Assembly (NCBI GenBank): GCA_037074705.1
Contig: CM073592.1
Coordinates: 52,436,129 to 52,500,128 of the forward strand
Length of the DNA stretch: 64,000 nucleotides
Source of the DNA: Zhengitettix transpicula
Lineage: Eukaryota; Arthropoda; Insecta; Orthoptera; Tetrigidae
Direction of reading: 5' to 3'
This document shows, one piece after another, positions 1-12,100 of this stretch. Numbering within the stretch: the stretch's first letter is position 1; every line of letters begins with the position of its first letter. Below the pieces are notes generated by a model. The model saw only the letters and a program-made list of their open reading frames with translations. It did no database searches and had not been told where the DNA came from. The position numbers and the translations under genes were made by a program.

Positions 1-102
1 AGTATTATATCTGAATCTGAGCAATTGTATATTGTAAATTAATCACACTGTAACTTAATCATTGTTCTGTTAGCTTTAAATATTCATTATTATTTTTTGT
101 AG

Positions 103-305
103 CAAAAGTGATGCCCTTCTCTCAATTGGCTCAGGTTTTGAGCCATGGAAATGATTTAGCTGGACTCCTGTGCAATGTTCAACAAATAGCTGTTCTCGTT
201 CGTGGGAACTGGGTCATTCGCAGTGATATTCTCTACCCAAAAGGCACTTTTAGTGGTATATCTGGTATTTCGGCAGACATCATGTGCTTAGGAAGAGATT
301 ATATA
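103..305 (+). CDS. POLR3E: POLR3E exon (third from last)
   Basis: The exon follows a TTTTTTGTAG acceptor and ends before GTATGT. It opens with two bases of a split codon, then 67 codons carrying VMPF and SDILYPK. Confidence 0.9.
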
Positions 306-1336
306 GTATGTCATTACTTTACTCAAGTCTGTTAATTTTAGTCTCGGATACGCTAATTGTAAGCATGGTAAATTCATTGAATTTAATTATGTGTAAAGAA
401 AATAACTTTACTTGAATTGATTGAGATAAGTGTACTTAATTTTTTTTAAAATATATTCATTGTCCGAAAGTGTTTTCTTATCATGGTTTCTCACATAACA
501 TTACATTACTCTAATTTTATTATAATTTCTTTCTATAAATGTATTACACAATTGTCATTGTATAATGTTTAATAATTTCATGATTATTTTTCTATTTCAG
601 CTTTACAAGTTCACTCAGCAACGATTCTTGAATCAGATCAATGTAGCAACTGTAGTGAAACTTCCTGCAGAAGAAGTGAAGGAAATGCTGTCTCATGTAG
701 CAAAGTTAAGGCCTAAACGAGGTTGGGAGCTTCTCAGACCAACTGATAATGATTTCATATCCCGGTAAGAAGCAATAGTACAACATATTATCAAAGTTAC
801 ACTGCATTACATGAACAACTGGACATGAAAGAGTTTAAACAAAATTTGGGTTTATAATCATTTTTATATTAATTTTTGTTTTTCACAATTGACAAATTAT
901 GATATATGAAATCGCCCAAAATTATGGGAGTATATAAAAACAAACTTTCCTATGCTGCACTCTTCATAGTCTAAATTAATGTTAAAACTTCATTGTTAAT
1001 TCCTAAGAATTTATTATTTTTATATCTATTTTTTACAGGTACCCAGAAGTTCACCAACGACAACAAATGACATGGGAGGCAAGAAAAAAAAAACTTGTCG
1101 AGTCTTTTGGTGACGGTGTAACATTTTCCATTGAAGAAAACCACAACCGGCAGAACTCTGTTCGAGACTCTGATTCTGATAGTGGCCTAGTTGGCTCTCC
1201 TACAAACAACAGCACACGGCGTAAAAGACAACTCTCACCTGGCTCAGACAGTGGGAACTGTAAAGTTCCTCGCTCTCCTCTCTCTAGTACAGACATTCCG
1301 CAGATTAAAGTTAAAGTTGAACCATTGGAAACGTGA
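103..1336 (+). CDS. POLR3E: DNA-directed RNA polymerase III subunit RPC5, C-terminal part (three last exons)
   Basis: RPC5 pairs with RPC4 in a peripheral heterodimer of RNA polymerase III, which acts in initiation and termination on tRNA and 5S genes in the nucleus. Three exons join in phase: 103-305, 601-764 and 1039-1336 (stop TGA 1334-1336). The product starts inside the family's conserved VMPF block, then has the GNWVxxSDILYPK, GRD, KFTQ, VATVxKLxAEEVKE and RPKRGWE blocks in the same order as animal RPC5. The last exon turns low-complexity and Ser/Asp/Arg-rich and ends in a short sumoylation-like IKVKVEP stretch. As I recall, vertebrate RPC5 continues for hundreds of residues into winged-helix domains; here the frame stops, which I take to be the shorter insect form. 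The 5' exons lie left of the window. Confidence 0.93.
601..764 (+). CDS. POLR3E: POLR3E exon (second from last)
   Basis: The acceptor is TATTTCAG and the donor is GTAAGA. The exon codes for LYKFTQQRF through RPTDNDFIS and splits an Arg codon at its 3' end. Confidence 0.9.
1039..1336 (+). CDS. POLR3E: POLR3E last coding exon
   Basis: The acceptor is TTTTTACAG. The first base completes the split Arg codon, then YPEVHQRQQMTWEA matches the family's (H/Y)PxVxQRQxMxW block. The rest is a polar tail of about 80 residues. Confidence 0.9.
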
Positions 1337-1657
1337 CAGTTAGCAAAGGCTTGTCACAAACAGTATCGGCAATCTTTTCCACAATTACCAAAACTTCATA
1401 TTTATTTGAGATATGTTGTAATATTTTGAATGATGTAATCATAATTTCATTCCAAAATGTGAGAGCTATTTGACAAAATACAGTGTAAGTAAAATATTTT
1501 AAGTGTAAATTGTAAATAATGTATATAGTTTGTATTGGTAAATAATTACTTAAATGTGTATATATTATTTATTTTGTTTTGCCATTGCATTCTCCCACAA
1601 ATATATTATTGTTTACATGACACTGGTATGCATTTAATTTTTCCAAGAATACATATT

Positions 1658-1663
1658 AAATAA
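1658..1663 (+). terminator. Probable POLR3E poly(A) signal
   Basis: AATAAA lies 322 bases past the POLR3E stop, with no better hexamer between them. Another AATAAA follows at about 1792, so the 3' end could be alternative. Confidence 0.5.
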
Positions 1664-1924
1664 ACGTGTTATCCTTCGCAAAATCCAAACTAATATTTGT
1701 TACAAACTTTTGTGTTTTGTAATGTTTAAATGGTTGTAAACTAGTAACCTTGCCTATTGGATATTCTGTATCAACTGTATTGACAACTAGTAATAAAAAA
1801 AAGTGGTATAAAGTTGGTATTTTTCTCTTTATTAATAAATGTAGGTTTTCCCCTCAACAGATTGAGTGCACCTCTCTTTGCTTCCATCACTGATTCTTTA
1901 TTATTATTATTATATATATATAGT

Positions 1925-2060
1925 CTGCAGCCGGCCGGCACACAGAATGGTGTAACACTCCTTCCTGAAGAAGGAGGCTTGAGAGCCTCCGAAAATTTAA
2001 AGAACAACCTTCAGGAGAATCCATTAAGAATTGGAACTAATTTGGTGACAAAGTCACATT
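1925..2060 (+). repeat. Penelope-associated repeat fragment with hammerhead-like stem-loop
   Basis: This segment recurs in inverted orientation at 4500-4640, beside a Penelope-like GIY-YIG gene fragment, and in diverged form at 4321-4400. Its core is CTGAAGA (1965-1971), a 7-bp stem GGAGGCT/AGCCTCC (1973-1979 with 1984-1990, loop TGAG), then GAAA (1991-1994). I infer a solitary terminal-repeat piece of a Penelope-like retroelement. Confidence 0.6.
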
Positions 2061-2089
2061 CAAACTTGAATCATGAGGAAGATAGAAAT

Positions 2090-2285
2090 AAATAGGAGGA
2101 TTATGCTTTATGTGAATTCATATGCTCAGGCGAAGAATTATGCACATAGAAAAGCATATGTTCAAAGCAGGGAGAAGGACGGAAGAAGAAGGAAAGACTG
2201 AAAATATTTGACCCAGGGAGGATTTGAACCCACATATTCTGTTTAGTACACAGATGCCTTAACCAACTCGGTCACCAGGTCAAGT
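2090..2285 (-). repeat. tRNA-derived SINE (minus strand)
   Basis: Read on the minus strand from 2285, the head folds almost as a tRNA: a 7-bp acceptor stem, an A-box-like TGACCGAGTTGGTTAAGG, a perfect 5-bp anticodon stem (TCTGT/ACAGA) with a 7-base loop, and a B box GGTTCAAATCC. A polypyrimidine body follows towards lower coordinates. The fold has mismatches in the D and T stems. Confidence 0.65.
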
Positions 2286-2807
2286 TCCTGACCAGCCAAA
2301 TATAGACAGTCTTATTGTGGACAAATAGTTGTTTAGTGGAGGAATGGATAGATTAGAGGGAATGAAGTATTAGGAGCATTATATGACATTGTTAATACAG
2401 AAAGGAAGGATAGAATTAATGGCTTAACTGTAAATGATGACTTATTTCACTATGTTTGACAGGAAACATTTAAAATTTTGGGAAGCTTTTGCCGCCTTCC
2501 TCAAGAAATAGGTTTTGTATACCAGATTTTTTATTTAATTTTTGTTGGGGGAAAGTATGAGGAAAGTTTCCTACACTCTTACTTCAATAGTCTTTATAAA
2601 TTTCTTTTGTAACTTGTACATCAATTTATAGAAAACAATAGTTTCATTTTTAAAGCAAGTAAGTATATGATACAAATGAGAAATATTATCTTCAAATAAC
2701 CTTTGTACTGTAATTGAAACAACCTTAACATAATTAATGTCAAGAATTAAGTAATTTCTGTAACTCTTCTTGTTTATGCACAAACTTCAATCATTAATTG
2801 AGTTCAT

Positions 2808-2813
2808 TTTATT
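2808..2813 (-). terminator. Probable MINPP1 poly(A) signal
   Basis: The reverse complement reads AATAAA about 50 bases past the MINPP1 stop codon, implying a short 3' UTR. Confidence 0.6.
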
Positions 2814-2863
2814 TACACCACGAAAAGAAGTAATATTTACAACAACAAAAACTAGAGACTCAT

Positions 2864-3107
2864 TTATTCGTGAAAATTGATCACTAATAAAGTAATAATA
2901 ATCATTAAAATATGTTGCATTGGTTGGTAAAGATTGTAGGCAGTATTTTTTTGTTCCTCACAAAACTCGAGGTTACATTCTTCAGCAATATGAGCAAATT
3001 TTTGCTTCACCATGTCCCAAGAACACAATCCTACTTTGCATCCTTCAATATCTGCTAAGTTCTCCGAGATGTAAAACATAACTTGATTTGGATCACCAGA
3101 TGTACAC
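2864..3107 (-). CDS. MINPP1: MINPP1 exon 9 (C-terminus)
   Basis: The exon follows a GTTAAATAG acceptor and ends in TAA (2866-2864). VMFYISEN aligns with the family's VQxxxNE strand. GCKVGLCSW and a cysteine pair precede the hydrophobic tail HILMIIITLLVINF. Confidence 0.88.
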
Positions 3108-6100
3108 CTATTTAACAAAAATTATATTAGTAAAATATATATGAAGTACTCATTTAGCAACTAAACAATGGGGTTTTAAATTTTGTTGGGCATTGAAGCA
3201 TTGCTAGAGATTTGTGTTTAGAATATCAAGAATGAAGAGTGAAGTTCTTTGTTGTTAAAACAATGGTTCTAACCTATCTTACCATTCTGATTCTTTAATT
3301 CCTTCCCAACTTCTCAGACTAATTGTTAGTTTATCTGTCAAATCATGGTAAAATAAATAAATAAATTGCTTTGAATAAAATAAAATAATTTCAAAAATTT
3401 ATAAATCCATAATCACAACCTATAATTAAGAATTCGAATTGCATTCCAAGCTTATAATAATGTGAATAGAGTCTATTTAACTGTTGATAAGATTACTAAT
3501 ATTATTTAATAGTTACATTTTTTATAATCATTCACTTAGATCTTGTCATAGAAGTCACATTTATACATTTCAAAATGTTAAGTTTATTTCTTTCTCCTTG
3601 GCTCTCCAGCTCATTGAGGGCCTTGTCCTACCAGACTGTCTTCCTTGACACATTACTGATTTTTTGAAGTGTCATGTGATCAGCATAGCACTTCTCCCCA
3701 GGTTTAAAGATAAGAAAAAATATTCATGCACATGCCAGGATTCAAACCCAGGACCTGTGATGTGAGGTGGTGATGCTGACCACTACTCCAAATAGATATA
3801 ATTTATCAATTTACAATATGTATATTTTAGATGTTTTATTAAACTTTGTTCAGTGATACACAGTAGTCATAATTTTTTTTATATTTAATTTACTCATTTA
3901 GTTTCCATTACATCCAATCTCTGTACCATCATCATTTGTATAGTTACATTATTATTATTTATTACTGTCTACTCAAATTGAACTTACTTGAAAAAAACAG
4001 CAGCTATATTTGCAGAAAATGAACCCATTAATGAAGTTCTCCACTTCCGTTTCTGCATTGATGAATATGAATCATGCAGAGGGAGTTGACTGTCTTTTGC
4101 AAATCCCATTCGAGACTCAAGCATTTGAATAGCTGTTAAATGGGTGAAATAGAATACACCTTGAGGAGAAGTATCTTCTTGTGAGTTTTCTGCTAGTTTA
4201 CTGTGGGGATCAAATTGATTTTAAAATTAATTAATTACTCATTAAAATTTATATATATAACACATTTAGACAGGAAAGAGAGATGTGTTGCCTTAGCCCC
4301 CTTCTTCAGGCTGTGCAGGCCGAATTGAATTCTTGTCTGGCCAGCACACAGTTAAGATCTTCCTTCCTGACAAAGGGGGCTCAGGGCCCTTGAAAATTTG
4401 AAATCTTCTGTCACCTAAGCTAGACTGGATCAAACTATTGATTTCAGGTAAATCAACATTGCTGTGTTATATAATTGCAATATTGGTATAGAAAGGAAAG
4501 AGAGCTAGGTTGTGGCTTACCTGAAAGTGAAATGTGGTGTCACCATAAGGAACTGAAGGTTGTTCTTCAAATTTTCAGAGGCTCTCAGCCTCCTTCTTCA
4601 GGAAGGAGTGTTACACCATTCCGTGCACCAGCCGGCTGCAAATTGCGGAGTTTTGACCGCCACATGGCTAGTAGCCCATAAACAATAACACCCCACCAGG
4701 CCACTAACTTTCTCTCTCAAGGGAAGGTCGTGGCATAGGAAAGGTTCTGATAGTGATCATTCATACAAATCACCCTATCTATACATATATGCTTTAACAT
4801 ATAAACATGCAGAGACATACACACACACACACACACACGTGTATGCATACACATACATACATGAGCATGCTCATACATAATCACATGGTCTTGTGAAAGT
4901 GGGGATGGCAGGAAGTAAGGGCACTATTTGCCTGGACTGCAAGACATGTTGGAAAGAGAGTTCCCACAGATGGAGTTCTGCCTCTGATGAATCGGGGGGT
5001 AGAGCTTTAAGGTAGGTGCGTGTGAAGCATTGGTCGAAATCGTTTATATTGTGGCTTTGGGTGTGAGCAGCTACTGGGAATTGAATTTTGGAAAGTTTGA
5101 CAGTGCTGTGGTTGTTGACTATTCGTTCAGGGAGGGGTCTTTTGATTTGGCTTATATAGAATGCAGGGCAGAGTCCACAGTTAATTTGGTAGATGGTGTG
5201 GGAGGAAAGGCAGGTGATGTTCTCTTTGATTTTGTATGTTTTTGTGTGATTCTGAAAGGTTGTGGTGGACTGTAAGATAGGGCAGACATGGCATCTGTTC
5301 CTACCACAAGGTTTGCAACTCGGCATGGGTGGGGGTGTGGGTTTTGCACGGGTGGACAAGTAAATTTTTGAGGTTGGGTGGGCGTTTGAAGGCAACCCTT
5401 GGGCAGGAAAGTGGTTTGTATCCTTTTAAAAATGGGTAATATTTTTAACTATAGATTGAAGCAATTCATTCACCAAAGCATAAATCCTTTCAGTTGGTGA
5501 GTTGTTGCTTTCAACAATTTGGTGACACAGGCTTTGTGTAATTTTGGAAGTGGGTGTTATGGGTTTTCATGATGTGAGGAGCTCAATGGAAGCAGGGGAT
5601 AATTTTTTAAGTGGGCTGTGGACTGAAAAGAAATTGTCTATTTCTGATGTAATGAAAGTGTTTTAGTTGCCTCCAAAATAGTGAAGAACTTTCTCCTGTT
5701 CAGCATGGAGATGGCAGAGCTCTCTTTCAGGCAATCCACTCTTTCTTTCTATGCCAATTATTTAACAATGGTACATCCTTACTTGCTTTTATATTTAATT
5801 CATAGGAGGAACTATATATTTAATATACAAAGTAATTAAATCATAGTAAATATGCATACCTAAATCGTTCCATAAAATCTTTCACTGGTGGACACCCTAA
5901 TTTGACATTTATATCATGGCCATAACCTGATTGGTAATAATACTTAAGATCTTCTTTGTATTCCAACACCTAAAAATATATTAAAATTTTACTTTATGAT
6001 TTCTATTAGAAAGAACATATTACAATATTTATGTTTGATTAATAGAACTAATTACTTTACAAGAGGATAGATTAAATGTGTATGCAATATTGCAAAATAC

Positions 6101-9100
6101 TTATTTTTAATAGTGTATTTACTTTTTTTTACATAATCACAGCTGTACAAAGGTGCTCCAGTTTATTTAAAATTTCAGAATATATAAATAATTTTGTAAA
6201 AAAGGAAGATGGTTTCTAGGCCCTTGTTTCATGTATTTTTTCTTCATATATGATATTTATTTAATACAGAACTATTAATTATGTCATGAAGTCTCAAAGC
6301 TAGGAAAAGTTATGGACTATTTCCCAGTCTCAGTTGCAAACTATTGTATTATTTTTCAGCAATGATTGTAGAAAGATACCTTAATTACCCAAATTGTGCT
6401 TCTTTGCTTAGTTGTCAGTAACCTGTTGCACCCTTCTTGGAAAAGCTATGTCAAGTTTTAACATTGCTGTAAATATTTACCCATTCACTTGAGATGCCCA
6501 CAATATTAAAACAATTTGCACTTTTATTTTTCAACTATTCAACACAACATAATGTTTTGTTAGTGGAGTAGGGTGTATGGAGTAATCCATACCTCTTTTT
6601 TTTAATAGTTACTAAATTACAAAATAGAAACTTAACATAAAATAATATTGGTTAATAATTTTTTAAATTTACTTATATTATTTGCCACTTATACATCATC
6701 TTTAGTAAATTACATATCACCATGTAACTCTGAGTAATAGTATAATATGACTAAATCTAAGTATATAATGCCATAATGAATGTTCTGACTGAAAATGATC
6801 ACAAACACATATGTACACATTTTAAATAAAACTTTTCATATCAAGGATCATTGGTTTCTCCAGTTATGTTTCAAATCTTTCAACTGGATAATCATAAATA
6901 AAGAGTCCAACAATAAATCTGTTAGGGTTAAATAAATATGGGTCTTCCACAATGTTTTATTTGAGGAGCATTAATGTTTAAAATTCATGTAAATGATGCA
7001 ATAAAAACTATTAATCCATTTAATGAGTCCTATTCCTCCATGAAGGCATACATTTTACTGAACAACAAGCCTTAAAGAAGATAACCAATGAGGCATTAAA
7101 CCACTTGCTTCATTGGGTTTAAGTAAATGGCTTATCAATTTCACGTGTCAAAAAACATTTCACACAATACAAAACCAATAACATGGCACTGAATATGGTA
7201 ACAATTGACTGGCAATATCTGATCATATTAAAATATTGCAACTTACTTCTAATTCACTTCTAGAAAATACAGCACACCATGGTGAAATGACACCAACATT
7301 CCAAGCTTTTTCATATCGACACATATCATACATAGTGTTTACATCACCTGAAACCAAGAAAATGGTTTGAAATATAACAAAACTCCTGAAATCATAATAC
7401 TTTATTTTCTACAATGTGGCCAACTTCTGATTATTTGCAAACCCATTAACCATAATTATTGGGAACAAATGTATATGTCATGAGAAATAGTAAGTTGTGT
7501 ACAGATAAGGTGTGCAGTAGCCTGTAATTGTAGTGGGTGTAGGTTGGAGCTCAGTATAACATGAACCTTTGTTACAGTAACTTGGTAGTGTAAAACAGTA
7601 CTGAATACATTGACACATAGAAATATGTTGTACACTAAAATACTCATTATAAAAGTTGACGAATAATAAGCACAGGGTGTAAAAAAAAGACCTTGCTGCT
7701 GTCTGTGTATCCCATTTGTAAGAATATAATTAACAACGCAACTGACACAGATGATTTGCTGTATCTCACAACCATGTATTAATATTTATTTCTCTCAGAT
7801 GAATTGTACACGAAGTTTCAACTATTGACAACTTTATTTTTCACAGAGTAAAAGTAAATTTTCAATGTCAAAATAGTATACTATTCCTAACAAAAGTACC
7901 AATAAATACAGTTTTACATGCTGAATTAAACTAAGAAATGGACAGTGCATTAAATGAAAAGCTGCATATTTATTATTTATACATGGTATAGTATTTCTGC
8001 ATAATGGTATGCATTATCAGCTTTGTAATGGGAATTACAACTCACTCCTCATCTTTATTACACACTGGTTATTTGCCCAGGTATTTATTTATGCAAGACT
8101 GAAAATAAATTAATTTGATACTAAATGCTAAGTCATTTACAGTGTTTTATAACTAATCCCTATTTATCCTGACAATTAGAGCTGAACATGTGACTTCACA
8201 GGAACATCGCTGTATAACCACAGTTACACCATAAACTATGTATAAGAGACTAGTATGGACCATTTTTGACTATTATTCCACCTCTCAACTCCTTCTGCCA
8301 CCAGCATACCAATGAGGGCAGAACAACTTATCTGACATACTTAATATCAGCATTAATCACAGCAACCCCAAGAACAATGTTGGATTCACATTATTTTTAT
8401 GCCAGTCCTCTTATCCCCACTCCAATTAGAGATACTCCCTTCCTCTGCTGTTAGGGATTGTAAGTAGACTTAACTATATCAAGAACAACACTATTTAGCT
8501 CAGCGATTTCACAAACAATTAATTTGACACTAAAATCAGTGATGTTCACATTATATTTAAATGCCACCCCTTTACAAAATAGGTAGTGCTGTGGGTATCT
8601 TACCAGCACATTGTATATTTCTAGATTGTAATTAACATATACAAAGTTTGGTTGAAATTGTTCCACGAGTTTAAAATTTAATGTCAAACATACATACATA
8701 CTACCATTCTTATTTATTAAATTACGTAGAAAGTAAATGAACTTACGGAAGCTTATGTTGTAAAGAAATCCTAATCGCTTGCTAACATTTGCAATGACAT
8801 CTTTGACGAATTGACTGTTTTCAAACAATTTTTCTTCCAAAAGTGCAGTTTGGTCATTTTCAACAGTTTTTTTCCATTTTGTGCATGTATCATAGGCCTG
8901 AAAAAGATATTTTTGTTTTAATTGCACAGCTGTGTAGAAGTTTTAATATAAACATAGCTAATAAGATAAAAAACTTAATAGAAGTTTCAGTAACTTATAA
9001 ACACTTTGTGGCTCTAAGGTATACATTGCTTAAGAATAAGATGTGCCATTTATTTAATCAATAATTGCTTTATGCTTTAGTGTAGCTCAATATTTTCTTC

Positions 9101-12100
9101 TTCATCCAGGTATAAACCACCTCAAATGATTATACATAAACAACAGTCTTTTGACATCAGAAAAAAAGTTATTTAAAGGAAATTACACAACATTTTGTCA
9201 CTAATTTATGACCTCTTCAGGTAAGTCATTTTACAAAATTTTGATAGTTAGAGTCATTCTTTGCTGACTGCTGTGGCTAAAAAATATGATCAGTTTTTAA
9301 TTGCTGAGATTCCAATTCCATTATTTGCACTATGATTACATAAGTATCCATCACAAGTACTTTATCACTGTACTACTTGCAAAATACCAAACCAATACAA
9401 GAAGTCACAAAAAATATTTTAATCATTCAGAATTTAATGGTGGGTTATTGATACAGAGAACTAGAATTAAGGTAAAATGAACACCAGTACCTCCCAGGAT
9501 CTTTTTTACCGGAGTCAACCTTGAAAGATAGTGTCAATTACACTTGAATATACTTCTGTCTTGGGAGGTTATATAATATAATACATTAGTTGTGTCAATA
9601 TTCAAGAATTAACAATGGCAACAATATGAGTGAAATTAAATATTATAGATTCTGATTGTCAATGTACTTTATTCTCAGGCTTCCCAACAAAGCGGAATGT
9701 TTCTGTACCTCAGTCAGACAATGGCTGTTTTTGGAATAGGAAAGTTCGTACTGAAAAAATGTCATTCTGCAACTGTGATACATTTGTCTCACTGTATGAT
9801 ATATCATAGATGAGGCAACAAAAATTTTGAGATCAGATGATTCATCATTACACACAAAAATGTGTCAGTTCACATGGGTAGCCAAGCATTTTCACTCATT
9901 ATGGATTCTCCAAAACTGTATTGGTGCTGTTGATGGGCAACATATTCACATTGATAACTTGCCAAATTCTGGTTAAACTAATTTTAATTACAAGTCTTAC
10001 TATTCCATTGTATTATGGGGATGGTTTGAAATTGATGTGAACCTTTACTATGATTGAGGTTGGTCATGACGGTAGAAACAATGCAACAGTTTTTATGTTT
10101 CCTCATTTTGAGATGCAAAGCAAATGAATCTGAGACAAATAAATTTTCAATCATTTATGACAAAACTGGATTATAAATCAAAATATTTAAAAAAAGGAGT
10201 AAATACTTAAGCACATGCAACCACTGTGGGGTGACCATGAATGGGGTCTATTTTTTTGGAAGTTATTGAAAGGGACAACATCTCTATTTGGAGTGATTGT
10301 GAATGGATGGCTCTAAATCCAGTTATGCCTTCGGAAAAATTATTCACAACTTGCATACTATACAAATTATCTTGATTAAATCAGAGAAGAAATACTTCGT
10401 ACTCTTATAATGTCACACTCAGATATAATAAGGTGTTGCTGAAAAGTCATTTTGGTTAGAATTGAAATTAGTTCTTGAATACTTCTGCACCAGATTTATC
10501 AATTACAAACTGCTGATTCCAAGTCTGTAATACAAAAACTCATAATAATTAAATAATGTGCATACATCTAATTCTTTGTATAACATACCCTTATCAAAGA
10601 ATCATTTTGTAGAGGGGTAGGAAAATATACGCCACTAGAAACACCAAACAGTCCTTCAGCAAACTTCTGAGCACTTTCTCTTGTTCTTTCAGTGTCAGTA
10701 TATCGAAACTGTAAATAAAAATCCAGACTTAAAATATTTATTAAAGGAGTAATACATTAATGATATTGTTCAAGTGTTCCATTGCCTGATCTGGAAAATA
10801 AAATAAGAGTGGTAAAGACAGAAATTAAATCTCGGTAATTGAAAGAGAGTAAAGAATGATGGACTCCTCTATAGACTGAATTTCCCTTTTCATCAGTCTT
10901 TCTTCATATATTTATTCTGCAAATCAGGCTTTTGAACAATATTATCCTAGGATTAGCTTCTTAGAGATACTTTTACAGCTATAACTAGGTCCATGATTAA
11001 ATATAAATACATTCATTATATAATGTAGAAGAAAAAATAGCTCACTGAGGAGGAAAAGTTACTACTCACAACAGAGTCTGGATTTGAGATGATTAAAAAT
11101 GAACTCTACAAAAATGTGTGTTTGTGACAAAAGACAATGATACTATGATATTATGTTAAGGTAAAATCAGGTTATTCAGAATAAAAATAGCAAAATTTTA
11201 AAAATTAATTGTCGTATTAAATAACTCAACCTCATATCGGTCTTGTCTGTATCCATCGTTAAACAATGAAGGATAACGATCCCGGAATCTCTGAGCAAGT
11301 AACTTCACGTCGTCCTTTCCTTGAGGTGTCAACATAGAACTCATACCAGAACTTAAATTGTATCTCCACTTTTTAAGATTATCTAAATCTTTGTTGCATA
11401 ATTCTCCATCTGAAAATTATGCATACTATACAAATTATCTTGATTAAACCAGAGAAGAAATACTTTGTACTCTTATAATAATACTCTTATATCTTATAAT
11501 GAAAAGGCTTTTTTAGATACTAAACACTTTTACTTACCTCGTCTTACTTCATGATTCTGTAAAATTTGGTCCCGAATATTTTGAAGGTCCTTCATCCTCT
11601 CTATAGTAGTTGCATTTGGGTAACGCGTACCGTGGCGGCCCATTATCCAGATTTGTTTCGGTTCACAATCTGAAATTAAAATTACAATACTATATAGTAT
11701 TTTTTTGTCCTATATAGGCCTACATATCAATTCTCCAGCAAATTAAAACATGCTTGATGATGGGAAGTCTTACCGAGAAAACTTAATATTTTGAAAGGAG
11801 TAGAGAAGTAGGGTCTACAACAAAAATTTACAAACAAGAAATAAATAAAGTAAGATTACGAATCCAGAAAAAAACAACCAAATTTGGTTTTCAAATATTG
11901 TATCCAGAGAACCATTGCGTGGATTACGATTTAATTCGTTATATTTTGTTTTTATAAAGGACATAAAAACGACTTAGGAGATAATCTGTATGAAATTTGT
12001 GTTACGCGATCTCATTTTTGTGATAATATGAGGACCACATCATGAGTATCCCAAAATAAAGTAGCCCCTCTCAACAGTTTTTCCTTTTTCGGAAAATTAC

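Larger units (their letters stand above)
1664..2863. other. Intergenic stretch between convergent POLR3E and MINPP1
   Basis: Apart from the Penelope-associated fragment and the SINE listed separately, I see only AT-rich sequence without a recognisable gene. Confidence 0.7.

Noticed and set aside
2212..2285. Possible functional tRNA gene (minus strand)
   Set aside because: Good acceptor and anticodon stems, but mismatches in the D and T stems and a Ser-like anticodon without the long variable arm. Best explained as a SINE head.
5030..5349. Plus-strand and second minus-strand frames over the Penelope fragment
   Set aside because: They are shadows of the GIY-YIG frame at 4871-5395.
8451..8927. 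A single 158-codon minus-strand gene
   Set aside because: Only 8747-8897 is coding (MINPP1 exon 5). The rest reads through the donor into the intron.
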